64,000 bases of DNA from assembly GCA_963807235.1 (NCBI GenBank), contig CAWEBF010000006.1, positions 310,001 to 374,000 on the forward strand, in the 5' to 3' direction. Shown here piece after piece: positions 19,366 through 28,613 of the stretch (positions are counted from its first letter, which is position 1; each line of letters starts with the position of its first letter). The position numbers were made by a program, and so were the translations under genes. The notes under the pieces were generated by a model. That model made no database searches and had not been told where the DNA came from. It worked only from the letters and a program-made list of their open reading frames with translations. This stretch comes from CAWEBF01 sp963807235 (GTDB taxonomy: Bacteria > Acidobacteriota > Vicinamibacteria > Vicinamibacterales > UBA2999).

Positions 19366-20894
19366 CGCGACAGCGCGGCAAGCAGCGCATCCACGTTGTA
19401 ACTCACGCCGACCTGGCCGCTCCAGCTCCGCTCGTCAACCAGCTCAGTGCGGTTCGAGTACGTCACCGACACCGGGACGCTCATGCTGCTGCCGGGCGGC
19501 GTCAGCGTGAGCTTCGCTTGCGTGAGCCAGATGTTGCCGGTCTTGGTGAACACTTCGGTGGCGGTCGCCGGCAACGGCGAGAACGTGATGCCCGGTAGGG
19601 GATTGTCGGGATCGACCGTCAGGATTGCCGCCGCGTGCTGGAACTGCAGGTACGCGGCGACGCTGAAAACGGCCGGCCCGAGAATCGTGGGGCCGAGATT
19701 CCAATCGAACTCGGCGGCCGCCTGCACGTCCCGCAGCTTGCCGCCCGCGGCCGGATCCGCCGGTTTCGAGTTGTAGTACGTCAGCGCTGCGTTGGCCACC
19801 ACCCGGGTCCGCGCCGAGAACGGGTAGTCCAGGATGGCGCGAACGTTCGATGTGGTTGGCTGCGAGACCGGCCGGGTATGCGTGTACTCGACCGCAAACA
19901 CGTTCGCGGTCACGAGCGTCTCGATCAGATCGTCCTGTGCCAGGAAGAAGCGGTTGTAAGCCCGTTGCAGCGCGGCCACGCGGTCCTCGTAGCCAGGCAT
20001 GTCGCGCACCAGCGCCGCCAGCTCGCCAAGCGCGCTCTTGAAGGCGGCGACGATCTGCTGCCGGTCCCGGCCCGCCTGCTCCACGGCTTGCCGGCTGCGA
20101 TCCCGCCAGCCGTCGTACTCCGGCAGCTCCGTGACGTCGACGACGAACTGGCCGGCGCTCAGCAGCTCGTTGGCCGCCGCGTCCATCGAGGTGCCGACCT
20201 TGGATCTCCACCGATCGCGGAACGCCGTCGAGCTCGAGTCCCGGCGGTTGAAGAGCTCCGCCCGGAAGTTCAGCGAGCTGAGCTCGCTCTTCGATCCCGT
20301 AAAGGCGACGGGCTGCGATGCCGTGCCAGGCGGTGCCGAAGCCGTTGCCGTCAGCGCCTGGGTCCGCGACGGATCGAACGAAATACCGAACGAAAATTTC
20401 CTGAGCACGCTCAGCAGCGACCCCCCGACGCAGAAGTCGTTGGTGTTGGCATCGACGCAGTACGGAAAGATGTCGTGCGACACCAGGGCAGACGGCAGGC
20501 CCGCGAGGTTGCCGCGGATCGTGACGATCTGGTCCTGGGTCGACTGGGTCAGTGCGCCGTATTCCGCGGCCACCGACAGCACCTTGGCCGCCGGGCCCTT
20601 CGCCACGATGGTGGTCGAGCCCGACGACGTCGAGGTGGCGCCCGCCTGCCGGTCGCCACGGCTGCTCTCGAACCTTCGCACCAGGTTCCGGAACGCCGAC
20701 TCCTTGCCGAGAAAGTCGACGAAGCAGCGCGGCGCCTGGCCGATGTCCACCAGGTTCACGGCGGCCTGAGGCGCGCCTGCCACCACGGCGTCCACCAGCC
20801 GGGCGTAGGCAGTGCATTGTTCGACTTGCGCCGACGCCGGCGCCGCACAGAGCACGGGCAGGACGAGAACGAGAAAGACCGACCAGCGAATCAC
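19362..20894 (-). CDS. Exported hypothetical protein, probably outer-membrane associated
   Basis: 510 residues from GTG 20894 (VIRWSVFLVLVLPVLCAAPA, signal peptide cut after ASAQ). The N-terminal third has paired Cys (VEQCTAYARL, APRCFVDFLG, FPYCVDANTNDFCVGG). A helical middle spans about 270-330. The C-terminal ~160 residues are beta-rich with aromatic-alternating strands (VEYTHTRPV, VVANAALTYYNSKP, WLTQAKLTLTPPG, GQVGVSYNVDALLAALSR), like an outer-membrane barrel or half-barrel. No family is recognised. The gene just upstream (20897-21294) ends 2 bases before its start and is likely cotranscribed. Confidence 0.75.
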   Translation of the reverse strand: MIRWSVFLVLVLPVLCAAPASAQVEQCTAYARLVDAVVAGAPQAAVNLVDIGQAPRCFVDFLGKESAFRNLVRRFESSRGDRQAGATSTSSGSTTIVAKGPAAKVLSVAAEYGALTQSTQDQIVTIRGNLAGLPSALVSHDIFPYCVDANTNDFCVGGSLLSVLRKFSFGISFDPSRTQALTATASAPPGTASQPVAFTGSKSELSSLNFRAELFNRRDSSSTAFRDRWRSKVGTSMDAAANELLSAGQFVVDVTELPEYDGWRDRSRQAVEQAGRDRQQIVAAFKSALGELAALVRDMPGYEDRVAALQRAYNRFFLAQDDLIETLVTANVFAVEYTHTRPVSQPTTSNVRAILDYPFSARTRVVANAALTYYNSKPADPAAGGKLRDVQAAAEFDWNLGPTILGPAVFSVAAYLQFQHAAAILTVDPDNPLPGITFSPLPATATEVFTKTGNIWLTQAKLTLTPPGSSMSVPVSVTYSNRTELVDERSWSGQVGVSYNVDALLAALSR

Positions 20895-20896
20895 GG

Positions 20897-21294
20897 CTAC
20901 GTCCCGATGATCCGAAGGAAATGAAACGGTTCGTCGCCGGCCAGCGCCCGCAGGAAATGTCGAGTCGCCATTGCCGCAGTCCTCACGCAGCTCGCCGCGG
21001 CCGCTGATCGCCCGCATCGAAGACGAAAACGGCCTTGAGCGTGTTCCGGCCTGGCAGCACCTCGAGGCTGATGCTCGCTCAACGGCCTGGCCTGCCGGCA
21101 CCAGCTGCTTGCCGCCGTACTCGGCCTTCTAGAACAGGACCGTGCCGATGTGATCCTTCGTCACCAGCTCGACGGCTGCGCCGATCGGCGCCTGAAAGTC
21201 GGGCGTCGAGGGAATCTCCTGAAGTCGGCAGGCGGGACGGCCGCTGGTCCTGGAGGCGGCGCGGGATCGGGCTCGCTTCCGGCGCTTGGCCATG
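20897..21294 (-). CDS. Small hypothetical protein with several frame breaks
   Basis: ATG 21294 opens MAKRRKRARSRAASRTSG and runs into IPSTPDFQAPIGAAVELVTK, DHIGTVLF, which meets a TAG. Neighbouring frames continue plausibly as KAEYGGKQLVPAGQ, ISLEVLPGRNTLKAVFVFDA and ATRHFLRALAGDEPFHFLRI, ending at 20897. The pieces are in order and spaced as in one protein of about 130 residues, so at least two single-base slips are inferred. Beta-strand-like composition; no family recognised. Operon partner of the gene ending at 19362. Confidence 0.48.
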
Positions 21295-21351
21295 CGTCAA
21301 GACTCTACACCGCTTGACACTGGCCGGGTCACACAGCGGATGCTTGTCCGC

Positions 21352-21988
21352 ATGGCTACAGCTGAGCCGCTCCGGGACACGGCGCGCCGGTTCACCTTCG
21401 AGATCGCCGCCATCACCGCCGGCATTCTCATCGCGCTGTCTCTCGATTCCCTCGTGGAGCAGAACCGGGAGCGAGCGCTCGTGCGTCAGGCGCGCGCGGC
21501 GATTGCGCGCGAGATCGCCGACAACCGCAACGACCTCGAGCGTGGGTCTGAGAGTCTCGAGAGGCACATGAACGATCTGACACAGGCGCTGCGATTCGCC
21601 GACGAGATGTTACGGGCGCGGAAGTCAGACGTGCACGAGCTCAACCTCGGGTTTTCGTTCCCCAGCCTCAACCGCGCGGCCTGGCAGACGGCCGAACGCA
21701 CCGGCGCGCTGGGCCTTGATGGACTACGACGAGGTCAAGGAGTTGAGCGAGTTGTACGAGCTGCAGGACCTTGTGGCCGACAGCCAGCGCCAGCTGCTGG
21801 TTCGACTCTCAGGGCTCACCGCGATCATGGGCGCCGGTGACCCCACGAAGTCCAGCCCCCAGGATCTGCAGGTCTTCCGTTCGCGCCTGCTCGATGCGAT
21901 CGGGGCGTTGGCGATACACCGATCGCTGGCCGGCTCGCTGGCGGAGAGTTACAAGAAATCGGAGGCTACTTCTTCCGTGGCGCCTTGA
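21352..21988 (+). CDS. Membrane-anchored hypothetical protein (DUF6090-like; one frame break)
   Basis: Starts MATAEPLRDTARRFTFEIAA (ATG 21352; ATG 21340 is an alternative). One transmembrane helix lies at about 14-34 (IAAITAGILIALSLDSLVEQ). A long charged helix follows (ALVRQARAAIAREIADNRND). This resembles the N-terminal layout of DUF6090 proteins of Bacteroidetes. The frame slips near 21717: ERTGALGL continues as MDYDEVKELSELYELQDLVA and runs to 21988. The product is about 210 residues. Its 3' end overlaps the convergent DLxGxW gene by 23 bases. Confidence 0.7.
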
Positions 21989-23030
21989 AGTCCCCTTCGA
22001 CGGCGCGGAACACCGCGTGCGTCACCACGCCCTTGTCGTCGGCGACGAACTCCATGCGCCCGCCGACACCCGCGAACGTGGTGTTCGACAGCGGAATGAG
22101 CGGCTGTGGGTCCTTCCCGCCGACGTCCACGAACAGCTCGTTGCCGGTCAGCGTAACGTTGATGAGCTGTTTGGCATTCGGGTCTTCCGTGGACGTGAAC
22201 TCATAGGAGCCGACGTATTTGGCCAGGATGTCCCGCGATACGCTGACGGCGTTCTTCTTGTCGTCGGACGCCTTGCCGACCATGCGCGCGTAGGACTTCT
22301 CGTTCTCGTTGCAGACGTACTCCAGCATTTCGCTGTCGGCCACGAAGTCCACCTTGAGCGGGACCGTCCACGAACGGCTGTACAGCTTTGGATCCTCGAA
22401 GGTGACCTTCACGTCCAGGCGCCCGAAGTCCGGGCGCGTGATCCGCTCCACCATGCGAAGGTCCTCGGTGTGCGGATGCCCCCCGAAGTCGAGCCACGTC
22501 GCGTCCTTGAACCCTCGGCTCTCCACCACGAGCGTGTCTTGCTCCCAGCGTCCGACGGAATAGCCCATGAAGCTCGGGCTCGGTTCGGTCGGCAGCGCCC
22601 GGCCGTCCATGAAGATCTGGCGGTAGCTGAGGTTCTCGTAGAGGACGACCACCAGGGCCGGGGTCTGGATGATCTTCGCCCATCCGCCGAATCCGAGTAC
22701 GGCGCGGGGGCCCTGTGGCAGGCACTTGAAGGTGGACGGGTCGTCCTTCCCCAGGTCCTCCATCCGCTGCTTGTACAGCTTGTCCGCCGACGGCTGCACT
22801 TCCGTCGGCTTCAAATCCACGACCAGGTTGCCTCCATAAGGCCCCGAGTCGATCCGCCAGAGGCCAGAGAGGTCAGGCTTGCCGTCGGCAGTCTTGGGTG
22901 CCGGAGCGGTCAGGTTGGGCTTCCCGTCAGCAGTGCGCGGAATTCCGCGCGTTGGCTCTTTGAGCCACTGCCCCGAGGCCGGCGCAGCCAATCCGCACGC
23001 AACGAGCAGGAACGCTATGCGAAGTGTCAT
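21966..23030 (-). CDS. Secreted DLxGxW-type protein with extended C-terminal domain
   Basis: 354 residues from ATG 23030, which gives a clean signal peptide (MTLRIAFLLVACGLAAPASG). Two copies of a TADGKP motif precede PDLSGLWRI. The core has MGYSVGRWEQDTLVVESRGF, DATWLDFGGHPHTEDLRMVE and VTFEDPKLYSRSWTVPL. The last ~100 residues form a second beta-rich domain (VGSYEFTSTEDPNAKQLINV, LTGNELFVDVGGKDPQPLIP) similar in pattern to the small barrel domains that follow serine hydrolases. Intact, no frame break. Divergent from the BaeRF gene, 48 bases apart. Function unknown; no catalytic residues are apparent. Confidence 0.85.
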   Translation of the reverse strand: MTLRIAFLLVACGLAAPASGQWLKEPTRGIPRTADGKPNLTAPAPKTADGKPDLSGLWRIDSGPYGGNLVVDLKPTEVQPSADKLYKQRMEDLGKDDPSTFKCLPQGPRAVLGFGGWAKIIQTPALVVVLYENLSYRQIFMDGRALPTEPSPSFMGYSVGRWEQDTLVVESRGFKDATWLDFGGHPHTEDLRMVERITRPDFGRLDVKVTFEDPKLYSRSWTVPLKVDFVADSEMLEYVCNENEKSYARMVGKASDDKKNAVSVSRDILAKYVGSYEFTSTEDPNAKQLINVTLTGNELFVDVGGKDPQPLIPLSNTTFAGVGGRMEFVADDKGVVTHAVFRAVEGDFKAPRKK

Positions 23031-23078
23031 GGTCGAGATTCTAGCGCCGAGGGCACAGGCATTGCACTTCTCGACCAT

Positions 23079-24143
23079 ATGGCAAAGGCGAGCCCCACAG
23101 TCGAGTCTCCCTTGATGCAACAGCTCCACAGCTTGGCTGCGTACGTGCCATCCGAGGTGCCTGTCGTCAGCATGTACTTGAACCTGGCACCCGACGCGAA
23201 CGGACGAGACGCATACGACGTGTTCTGCCGCCGGGCCTTCGCCGACCGCCTCGAGGCGTCATCCATGCCGGACGATCGGTTGGCTCTCGCAGGGGTCTTC
23301 GAGCGCATCCAGGCGTATCTGGGCTCGCAGGTCCAGCCGTCGGCCAATGGTCTGGCGATTTTCGCGTCGGGCGGCCCCGATGGAATGTTCGAGGCCGTCC
23401 AGCTGGCGGCGCCCATCGACCAGCACGAGCTGTTCGTTGGCGACGTTCCTCACGTCTTTCCGCTCGCGCGGCTCATCGACCAGAATCCACGTTATGCGGC
23501 CGTGCTGCTCGACAGCACCCAGGCGCGGATCATCGTTTTCGGCCTCGGTGAGATCGAAGGGCGCGAGGACGTCACCGGCGTCAAGACCAAGCGGCACTCC
23601 AAGGGCGGATGGTCGCAGGCACGCTACCAGCGCTGGACCAGGAACGTCCAGACGCAGCACATCAAGGACGTGGTGGAGACCCTCGACACGATCGTGCGCG
23701 CCGAGGGCATTCAGCACGTCATCGTCGCCGGCGATGATGTGATTGCGGCGCGGCTGCGCGAGGAGTTGCCGGCGCAGCTCGCCGAGAAGATCGTGGATGT
23801 GTTTCGCCTCGACCGGGCGGCCGGCGAGGAGCAGATCGTCGCGGAAGCACTCGAGGCGCTGCGCCGTAAAGATTCGGAGACCGATGCTGTGCGTGTGGCC
23901 GAGGTCATCGACGCATGGCGGGCACGCGGACTCGGTGTTGCCGGACGCGAGGGAACCCGGCACGCGCTGGAGCGCGGTCAGGTCGATGAGCTGCTGATCA
24001 CCGCGGCTCCTGAAGAGGCCGAGCTGTCGAACGAGTTGGTGACACGCGCCGCACAGACAGGAGCAAGCGTGCGCATCATCGAAGATCCGGACCTGCTGCG
24101 GGAACACGGCGGGGTCGCGGCTGCGCTGCGTTTCAGGGTGTAG
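23079..24143 (+). CDS. BaeRF-type (bacterial eRF1/Vms1-like) protein
   Basis: About 354 residues; ATG 23079 chosen, ATG 23115 (MQQLHSL) would also fit because family members begin close to SVYLNL-type sequence. N-terminal domain: VPVVSMYLNLAPDANGRD and SANGLAIFASGGPDGMFEAV. Middle domain: YAAVLLDSTQARIIVFGLGE, followed by the family hallmark GGWSQARYQRWTRNVQ. The C-terminal domain has GRDxL8-like turns (VDELLITAAP, GASVRIIEDPDLL). BaeRF proteins are eRF1-related, and Vms1 homologues release stalled nascent chains by tRNA hydrolysis, so a ribosome-rescue or stress role is plausible. No signal peptide: cytoplasmic. Confidence 0.85.
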   Translation: MAKASPTVESPLMQQLHSLAAYVPSEVPVVSMYLNLAPDANGRDAYDVFCRRAFADRLEASSMPDDRLALAGVFERIQAYLGSQVQPSANGLAIFASGGPDGMFEAVQLAAPIDQHELFVGDVPHVFPLARLIDQNPRYAAVLLDSTQARIIVFGLGEIEGREDVTGVKTKRHSKGGWSQARYQRWTRNVQTQHIKDVVETLDTIVRAEGIQHVIVAGDDVIAARLREELPAQLAEKIVDVFRLDRAAGEEQIVAEALEALRRKDSETDAVRVAEVIDAWRARGLGVAGREGTRHALERGQVDELLITAAPEEAELSNELVTRAAQTGASVRIIEDPDLLREHGGVAAALRFRV

Positions 24144-24159
24144 AGAGGGAGAAGAGGCG

Positions 24160-24600
24160 ATGAGCCGTACCAACAAAGTGAATCCGGGCCAATACACCAT
24201 CGCCGGCCGGCTGACGCCCGACGATCTGGGCCGTGAGCGGCAGAAACAGCACTTGCCGCCTCCTGCGCCGCCGCGGCGGCGACTACGTTTCGAGGCGCCG
24301 ATGCGCTCCCCGAACGCTTCGCCGGCTGGTCAACGCGAGGTGCCGGCTTCGAAGCCGGCTCCAGCCAATACCGGTCCTGCGAAACCTGCTGCGCGGAAAG
24401 CGCGGAAGGCAGCTTCGACGAAGGCGAATGTGACAAACAATGCCAAGATGAAGTCCGCCGCGGCAAGACCGGCAGCGTCGAAGCGTGGCGCCACAAAGGG
24501 CTCGTCGAAGGCCCGTGGCACGGTACGTCGCGGGTCGCTGCGAGCAAGCGTCGATAACCAGGCGACGCGCCGCGACCGCGGCAGCCGCAGGAACGGCTAA
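24160..24600 (+). CDS. Small basic protein with Ala/Lys-rich histone-like tail
   Basis: 146 residues, ATG preceded by GAGAGGGAGAAGAGG, a very strong ribosome-binding region, and 16 bases after the BaeRF stop. Residues 1-40 are compact (MSRTNKVNPGQYTIAGRLTP). From about residue 55 the protein is a run of Lys, Ala, Pro and Arg (KPAARKARKAASTKAN, RPAASKRGATKGSS), typical of histone-H1-like or nucleoid-binding tails. It is probably coexpressed with the BaeRF protein and might bind nucleic acid or ribosomes. No family is identified. Confidence 0.7.
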   Translation: MSRTNKVNPGQYTIAGRLTPDDLGRERQKQHLPPPAPPRRRLRFEAPMRSPNASPAGQREVPASKPAPANTGPAKPAARKARKAASTKANVTNNAKMKSAAARPAASKRGATKGSSKARGTVRRGSLRASVDNQATRRDRGSRRNG

Positions 24601-24612
24601 GATCTCGATACC

Positions 24613-25885
24613 GTGAGCGTTGCGACCGCCTGTGCCGCGTTGTGTGTCCTTGCGGCCACCGGCGCGCCGCGCTGCGCAGGTACCGGATCTCCCCTTCGCC
24701 GACGCCGGCCAATCATCGAGTCCCAGGATTGCGGGGCTCGAGAAAGCCGCCGGCTCGGGCAACGGCGGCCGCGCCGTGGCCGCCTTCTGGAAGGAAATCG
24801 GTCGCGGCGCACCCTTGATCGAGCCGGTGGCTGGCGAATCGAACTACTCGTGGCTCACATTTCTGTGGCGTGCCACCGGCGCCACGACCAATGTCGTAGT
24901 CGTCGACGGCGTCGCGGCTGGTGTCGGCGGCGGCGATCCGAAACGAAGCACCATGCGGCGGGTAGGTGGCACCGATGTCTGGTATCGCACCTACAAGGTG
25001 CGCAACGACGCGGCCTTCACCTACATGCTGTCCCCGAACGACAGCCTGGAGTCGCTGCTCGGCCCCCGGAAGTCCACGCCGGTGGCGGACCCGCTGAATC
25101 CCAATCTGTCCGGTCCGCAGTCGTTCGTCAGGCTGCCGTCGGCTCCGAAGCCAATCGACGGGGCGGGGCCGGTGGAGGCTGGAACGGTCACATCCACCAG
25201 CTTCAACAGCGCCATCCTGCGGAACACCCGCGGCCTTCGGGTCTACACGCCTCCTGGTTTCACGACGGCTGACGCGGCCGCGCGTTACCCGCTGCTCGTC
25301 GTCCTGGACTCCGGTGCCTACGGCGACTACGTCCCGGTGCCGGCGATTCTCGACGTCCTGATCGCGCAGCGGCGGATCCCGCCGCTCGTGGCCGTGATGG
25401 TCGGCAACGCGAACCGCGCGCAGGAGCTGCCGTGCTTTCCGCCGTTCGCCGATTTCCTCGCGTCGGAGCTCGTGCCGTGGATGCGCGAGACCTTCCGCGC
25501 CGGAGCGGCCGCGGACCGGACCGTCGTGAGCGGCGCGAGCCTCGGCGGCCTGGCGGCGTCCTTCGCCGCGTTTCAGCACCCGGAGGTGTTCGGCAACGTG
25601 CTGTCGCAGTCGGGCTCGTATTGGTGGACGCCGGCGCAGGATTCAGAGCCGGAATGGCTGACGCGCCGTTTTGCGGAGGCATCCCCCCGCGGCATTCGTC
25701 TGTCCATGAGCGTGGGCGCGATGGAGGTCTCCCAGCAGCTGGACACCAACCGTCGTCTCCGAGACGTACTGACCGCACGGGGCTACGCGGTGGACTACAC
25801 CGAATTCAACGGCAACCACAGCTACCTCAACTGGCGTGCCGAGTTCGGGGACCGACTCGCACGTCTCCTCGGGCCGCAGCGCTGA
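24613..25885 (+). CDS. Enterochelin esterase-like (Fes/YieL) secreted hydrolase (one frame break)
   Basis: GTG 24613 opens a signal peptide (VSVATACAALCVLAATGAP). A slip near 24670 shifts to AQVPDLPFADAGQ. Residues ~35-170 match the DUF3327/early-set domain of Fes (NYSWLTFLWRATGATTNVVV, YKVRNDAAFTYMLSPND). Then comes an alpha/beta-hydrolase esterase domain with TPPGFTTADAAARYPLLVVL, the elbow SGASLGG, and His in NGNHSYLNWR. In Fes this enzyme cuts ferric siderophore trilactones. Here export and no siderophore genes nearby make a general ester hydrolase equally likely. Confidence 0.86.
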
Positions 25886-25923
25886 GCCCCTCCGCGCCGC
25901 GCCCGCGGCGCTGAGCCCCTCCG
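25879..25923. repeat. 16-bp direct repeats flanking a GC hairpin
   Basis: GCGCTGAGCCCCTCCG occurs at 25879-25894 and again at 25908-25923, overlapping the stop of the esterase gene. Between them GCGCCGCG and CGCGGCGC form an 8-bp inverted repeat with a 2-base centre (25894-25911). A terminator or a small duplication is likely. Confidence 0.4.
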
Positions 25924-25979
25924 GCGCTGCGGCGTGCGCTTTCCTCCCCGGGCACGTTCTACCAAGCAGCAACCGAATC

Positions 25980-26001
25980 TTTACCGGTTCTTAACACTTT
26001 C
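25980..26001 (+). promoter_or_regulatory. Pho-box-like 11-bp direct repeat upstream of the porin
   Basis: TTTACCGGTTC and TTAACACTTTC lie back to back with an 11-base period, about 65 bases before the porin start. Pho boxes bound by PhoB are built of 11-base direct repeats, and the downstream gene is a phosphate-type porin. The repeat sequence itself is not the E. coli consensus, so this is suggestive only. Confidence 0.3.
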
Positions 26002-26064
26002 GTGACGAACCAGGCGTGAGGCCTGACGTCTAAAGATCCAGCGCCGCCTCGGGATGGAGTCCAT

Positions 26065-27343
26065 GTGCCACGGTCCCTTTCGTACACCCTGCTGCTCGTG
26101 CTCGCGCTGGCGGCGACGGCGGCCGAGAGCGCAGGCCAGGAGCCGGCCCCGGCTGATGTAAAGACCGGCGAGCGCGAGGCCCGCCCGTCGATCGACTTCA
26201 CGTGGGCGGATCGCCCGTCCATCACGTTCGGCGATCGGCTGCGCATAGCGTTTCGCGCACGGGTCCAGGTAGACACGAGCCGCTCCGAGGCGGAATCCGG
26301 GTCGCTTGGCGGCCGTGCCGATGTCGAGAAGCAGCGGGTGGGCATCGAGGGCAGCGTCGGCAAGATCCTGGACTTCGAGGTCTCGCGTGAGCTGACCGAT
26401 ACGCGGCCCTGGCGCGACGCCTACGTGGACTACCGCCAGTTCGATGCGGTGCGAGCACAGGCCGGCCGGTTCAAGCTTCCGTTCAGCCTCGACGAGAACA
26501 CCGGCGCGGGCAACCTGGACTTCGTGAACCGGTCGATGGCGGCATCGGCGCTCGCCCCGGGGCGCGACACGGGCGTCATGCTCCACGGACGGCTCTGGGG
26601 CAAGGCGCTGTCCTATGAAGCCGGGGTCTTCGCCCACGACGGCGACAACGCGCGCGCCCGCGACGACCTGTCGGTCGCCGCCGGCCGAACCGCCGCGTTC
26701 AGGGTGTCTACGATGGTCGGTGGCAAGTCCGGCGTTCACCTGGCGTTTGCGAGTGCGATGAGCGACGTGCCCGTGACCATCTGGACGATCGCGGGACGCA
26801 CGCCGTTCGACGCCACCTTCTTTCCGTCCTCGCTGTGGGTCGAGGGAACCAGGCGTCGCGTTGGAGTCGAAGCGCGCTGGGTCGGCGGGCCGGTCTCGGT
26901 GCAGTCCGAGTACATGCGGCTCACGCAGGAGCGGCGTTCCCAGAGCGTCCAGGGCGGCGCGTTGGATCCGGTGGTGGCCAGCGGCTGGTACGTCAGCGGT
27001 ACGTGGGCCCTCACCGGCGAACGCAAGGCCCGGCGGCTGCAGTCGCAGGCCCGCTCCGTGTTCCGGGGCGGGCGCGGAGCGGTCGAGCTCGCAGCCCGTG
27101 TGGAGGCGCTGACGTTCGGCGAGCTGAATGCCGCCACCAGCGCGTCGGCGAGCCCGCGCGCCGAGACGGTGCTCGGCAACCGCGATCGGGCGGTCACGCT
27201 CGGCGTCAACTGGTACCTGAGCCAGCACGTCAAACTCCATGGCCAACGTCATCCGCGATGCGCTGCAGGATCCCTCGCGCGGTCCGCTTCCCACGCAACA
27301 GGCGTACTGGAGCAGCGTGCTCCGCCTCCAGGTGGGGATGTGA
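26065..27343 (+). CDS. Phosphate-selective porin O/P family protein (one frame break)
   Basis: GTG 26065 opens a signal peptide (VPRSLSYTLLLVLALAATAA). Family blocks are clear: FGDRLRIAFRARVQVD, VEKQRVGIEGSVGKILDFEV, DAYVDYRQFDAVRAQAGRFK, LPFSLDENTGAGNLDFVNRS and YEAGVFAHDG. OprO/OprP-type porins are trimeric outer-membrane channels for phosphate or polyphosphate. The frame slips near 27236: WYLSQHVKL continues as MANVIRDALQDPSRGPLPTQ and QQAYWSSVLRLQVGM, ending at TGA 27341-27343. The stop overlaps the ATG of the CotH gene (TGATG). The repaired protein is about 425 residues. Confidence 0.86.
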
Positions 27344-28545
27344 TGGTCTCCGCGACGTCGATCGTGCGCGCCGGCGCCGTTTGCATCGTGATGACGATGT
27401 GGGCCGGTGCTCCAGCAGTGGCGCAGACGGCGGCCGAGCTGTTCGATGCGTCGCAGCTCCAGGAGGTGCGCCTGTTCATCAACGCGCGCGACCTCGCGGA
27501 GATGCGCGCCACCTACCTCGAGAACACATTCTTTCCAGCGGACCTGCAGTGGCGCGGAACGACGGTCCGCAACGCCGCCGTGCGGTCGCGCGGCGGCGGC
27601 AGCCGGAATCCTACGAAGCTGGGGCTCCTCGTCGACTTCAACCGCTACGTGACCGGCCAGTCCTTCGTCGGCCGCCGGGCCATCGTGCTGGACAACCTGT
27701 GGCAGGACCCGTCGATGATCCGCGAACGCGTGGCGATGGCGCTCTTTGCGCGCATGGGCCAGCCCGCGCCCCTCGAGAGCTTCTGCCGCCTCTACATCAA
27801 CAACGAGTACGCGGGCGTCTACGCGCTCGTGGAGAACATCGACCAGACGTTTCTTGCCGGGTCGCTCGGTGTCAACGCCGCCTACTTGTACGAGTATCAC
27901 TGGCTGGCGCCGTACTACCTCCAGGACCTCGGGGATGACCTGGCCGCCTACGCGGCGCTCTTCGAAGCACGCGCGCATGAAAGCCAGCCCGCATCGTCGC
28001 TCTACGGGCCGATTCGCGACACGATTCGGGCCATCAACGAGCCATCCGACACGCTGTGGCGGACCGGCGTGGAGCGGCATCTCGACCTGGCCCAGCTGCT
28101 GTCGGTGGTCGCCGTCGAAACGTTCCTGTCGGAACTCGACGGGCTCCTGGGCTATGCCGGCGTGAACAACCTGTACCTGTATCGCCCCGACGCCGTCACC
28201 CAGCACCGAATCATCCCGTGGGACCGTGACAACGCGTTTGAGAACGCGTACGCGTCGATCTTCGGACGGGCGGAGGAAAACGTCCTCGTCCGCCGCGCGC
28301 TGTCGTATCCCGATCTCCTTGCCGTGTTTCTCGACGCGCTCGAACGGACAGCTCGCGCGGCCGCCGACGGGAACTGGCTGGAGAACGAGTTGCGGGCCTC
28401 GGCCGCCATCACGCAGGCAGCCGCGGCAGACGACCCCAGCACGCCCTATTCCGCCCAGGCGCGGCAGGAGGCCGTGGCGCACCTGCTCGACTTCGCCCGC
28501 CGCCGCCCCGCCATCGTCCTCGAACAGGTCGCCTCCGCCCGCTAG
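27343..28545 (+). CDS. CotH family protein kinase-like protein, secreted
   Basis: 400 residues from ATG 27343, translationally coupled to the porin. Signal peptide ~1-28 (AVAQ). CotH blocks: LQEVRLFINARDLAEM, TTVRNAAVRSRGGGSRNPTK, FVGRRAIVLDNLWQDPSMIR, LYINNEYAGVYALVENI and the metal-binding IIPWDRDNAFENAY. CotH proteins are atypical kinases first known from Bacillus spore coats, and they are widespread as secreted proteins next to other envelope genes. The TGATG coupling to a phosphate porin is unusual and hints at polyphosphate or phosphoester chemistry. A separate gene, not a fusion, although both are in the same frame because of the upstream slip. Confidence 0.9.
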   Translation: MVSATSIVRAGAVCIVMTMWAGAPAVAQTAAELFDASQLQEVRLFINARDLAEMRATYLENTFFPADLQWRGTTVRNAAVRSRGGGSRNPTKLGLLVDFNRYVTGQSFVGRRAIVLDNLWQDPSMIRERVAMALFARMGQPAPLESFCRLYINNEYAGVYALVENIDQTFLAGSLGVNAAYLYEYHWLAPYYLQDLGDDLAAYAALFEARAHESQPASSLYGPIRDTIRAINEPSDTLWRTGVERHLDLAQLLSVVAVETFLSELDGLLGYAGVNNLYLYRPDAVTQHRIIPWDRDNAFENAYASIFGRAEENVLVRRALSYPDLLAVFLDALERTARAAADGNWLENELRASAAITQAAAADDPSTPYSAQARQEAVAHLLDFARRRPAIVLEQVASAR

Positions 28546-28613
28546 AATTGACCGAATTTTGGACCACGCCACTGGCGGCGCTGGTAATCTCGATTCGGCA
28601 AACGGGGGAACCT

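Noticed and set aside
26065..28545. Apparent porin-CotH fusion in one frame
   Set aside because: The shared frame results from a one-base slip near 27236. The other frame completes the porin C-terminus and stops at 27343, overlapping the CotH ATG.
25981..28572. Very long open frame (863 codons) on the minus strand opposite porin and CotH
   Set aside because: It is a shadow of high-GC coding sequence: the plus strand has clear family motifs, and the antisense product is Arg/His/Gly-rich without recognisable domains. The same applies to long antisense frames at 1787-3145, 57065-59185, 61521-62732 and 13833-15740.
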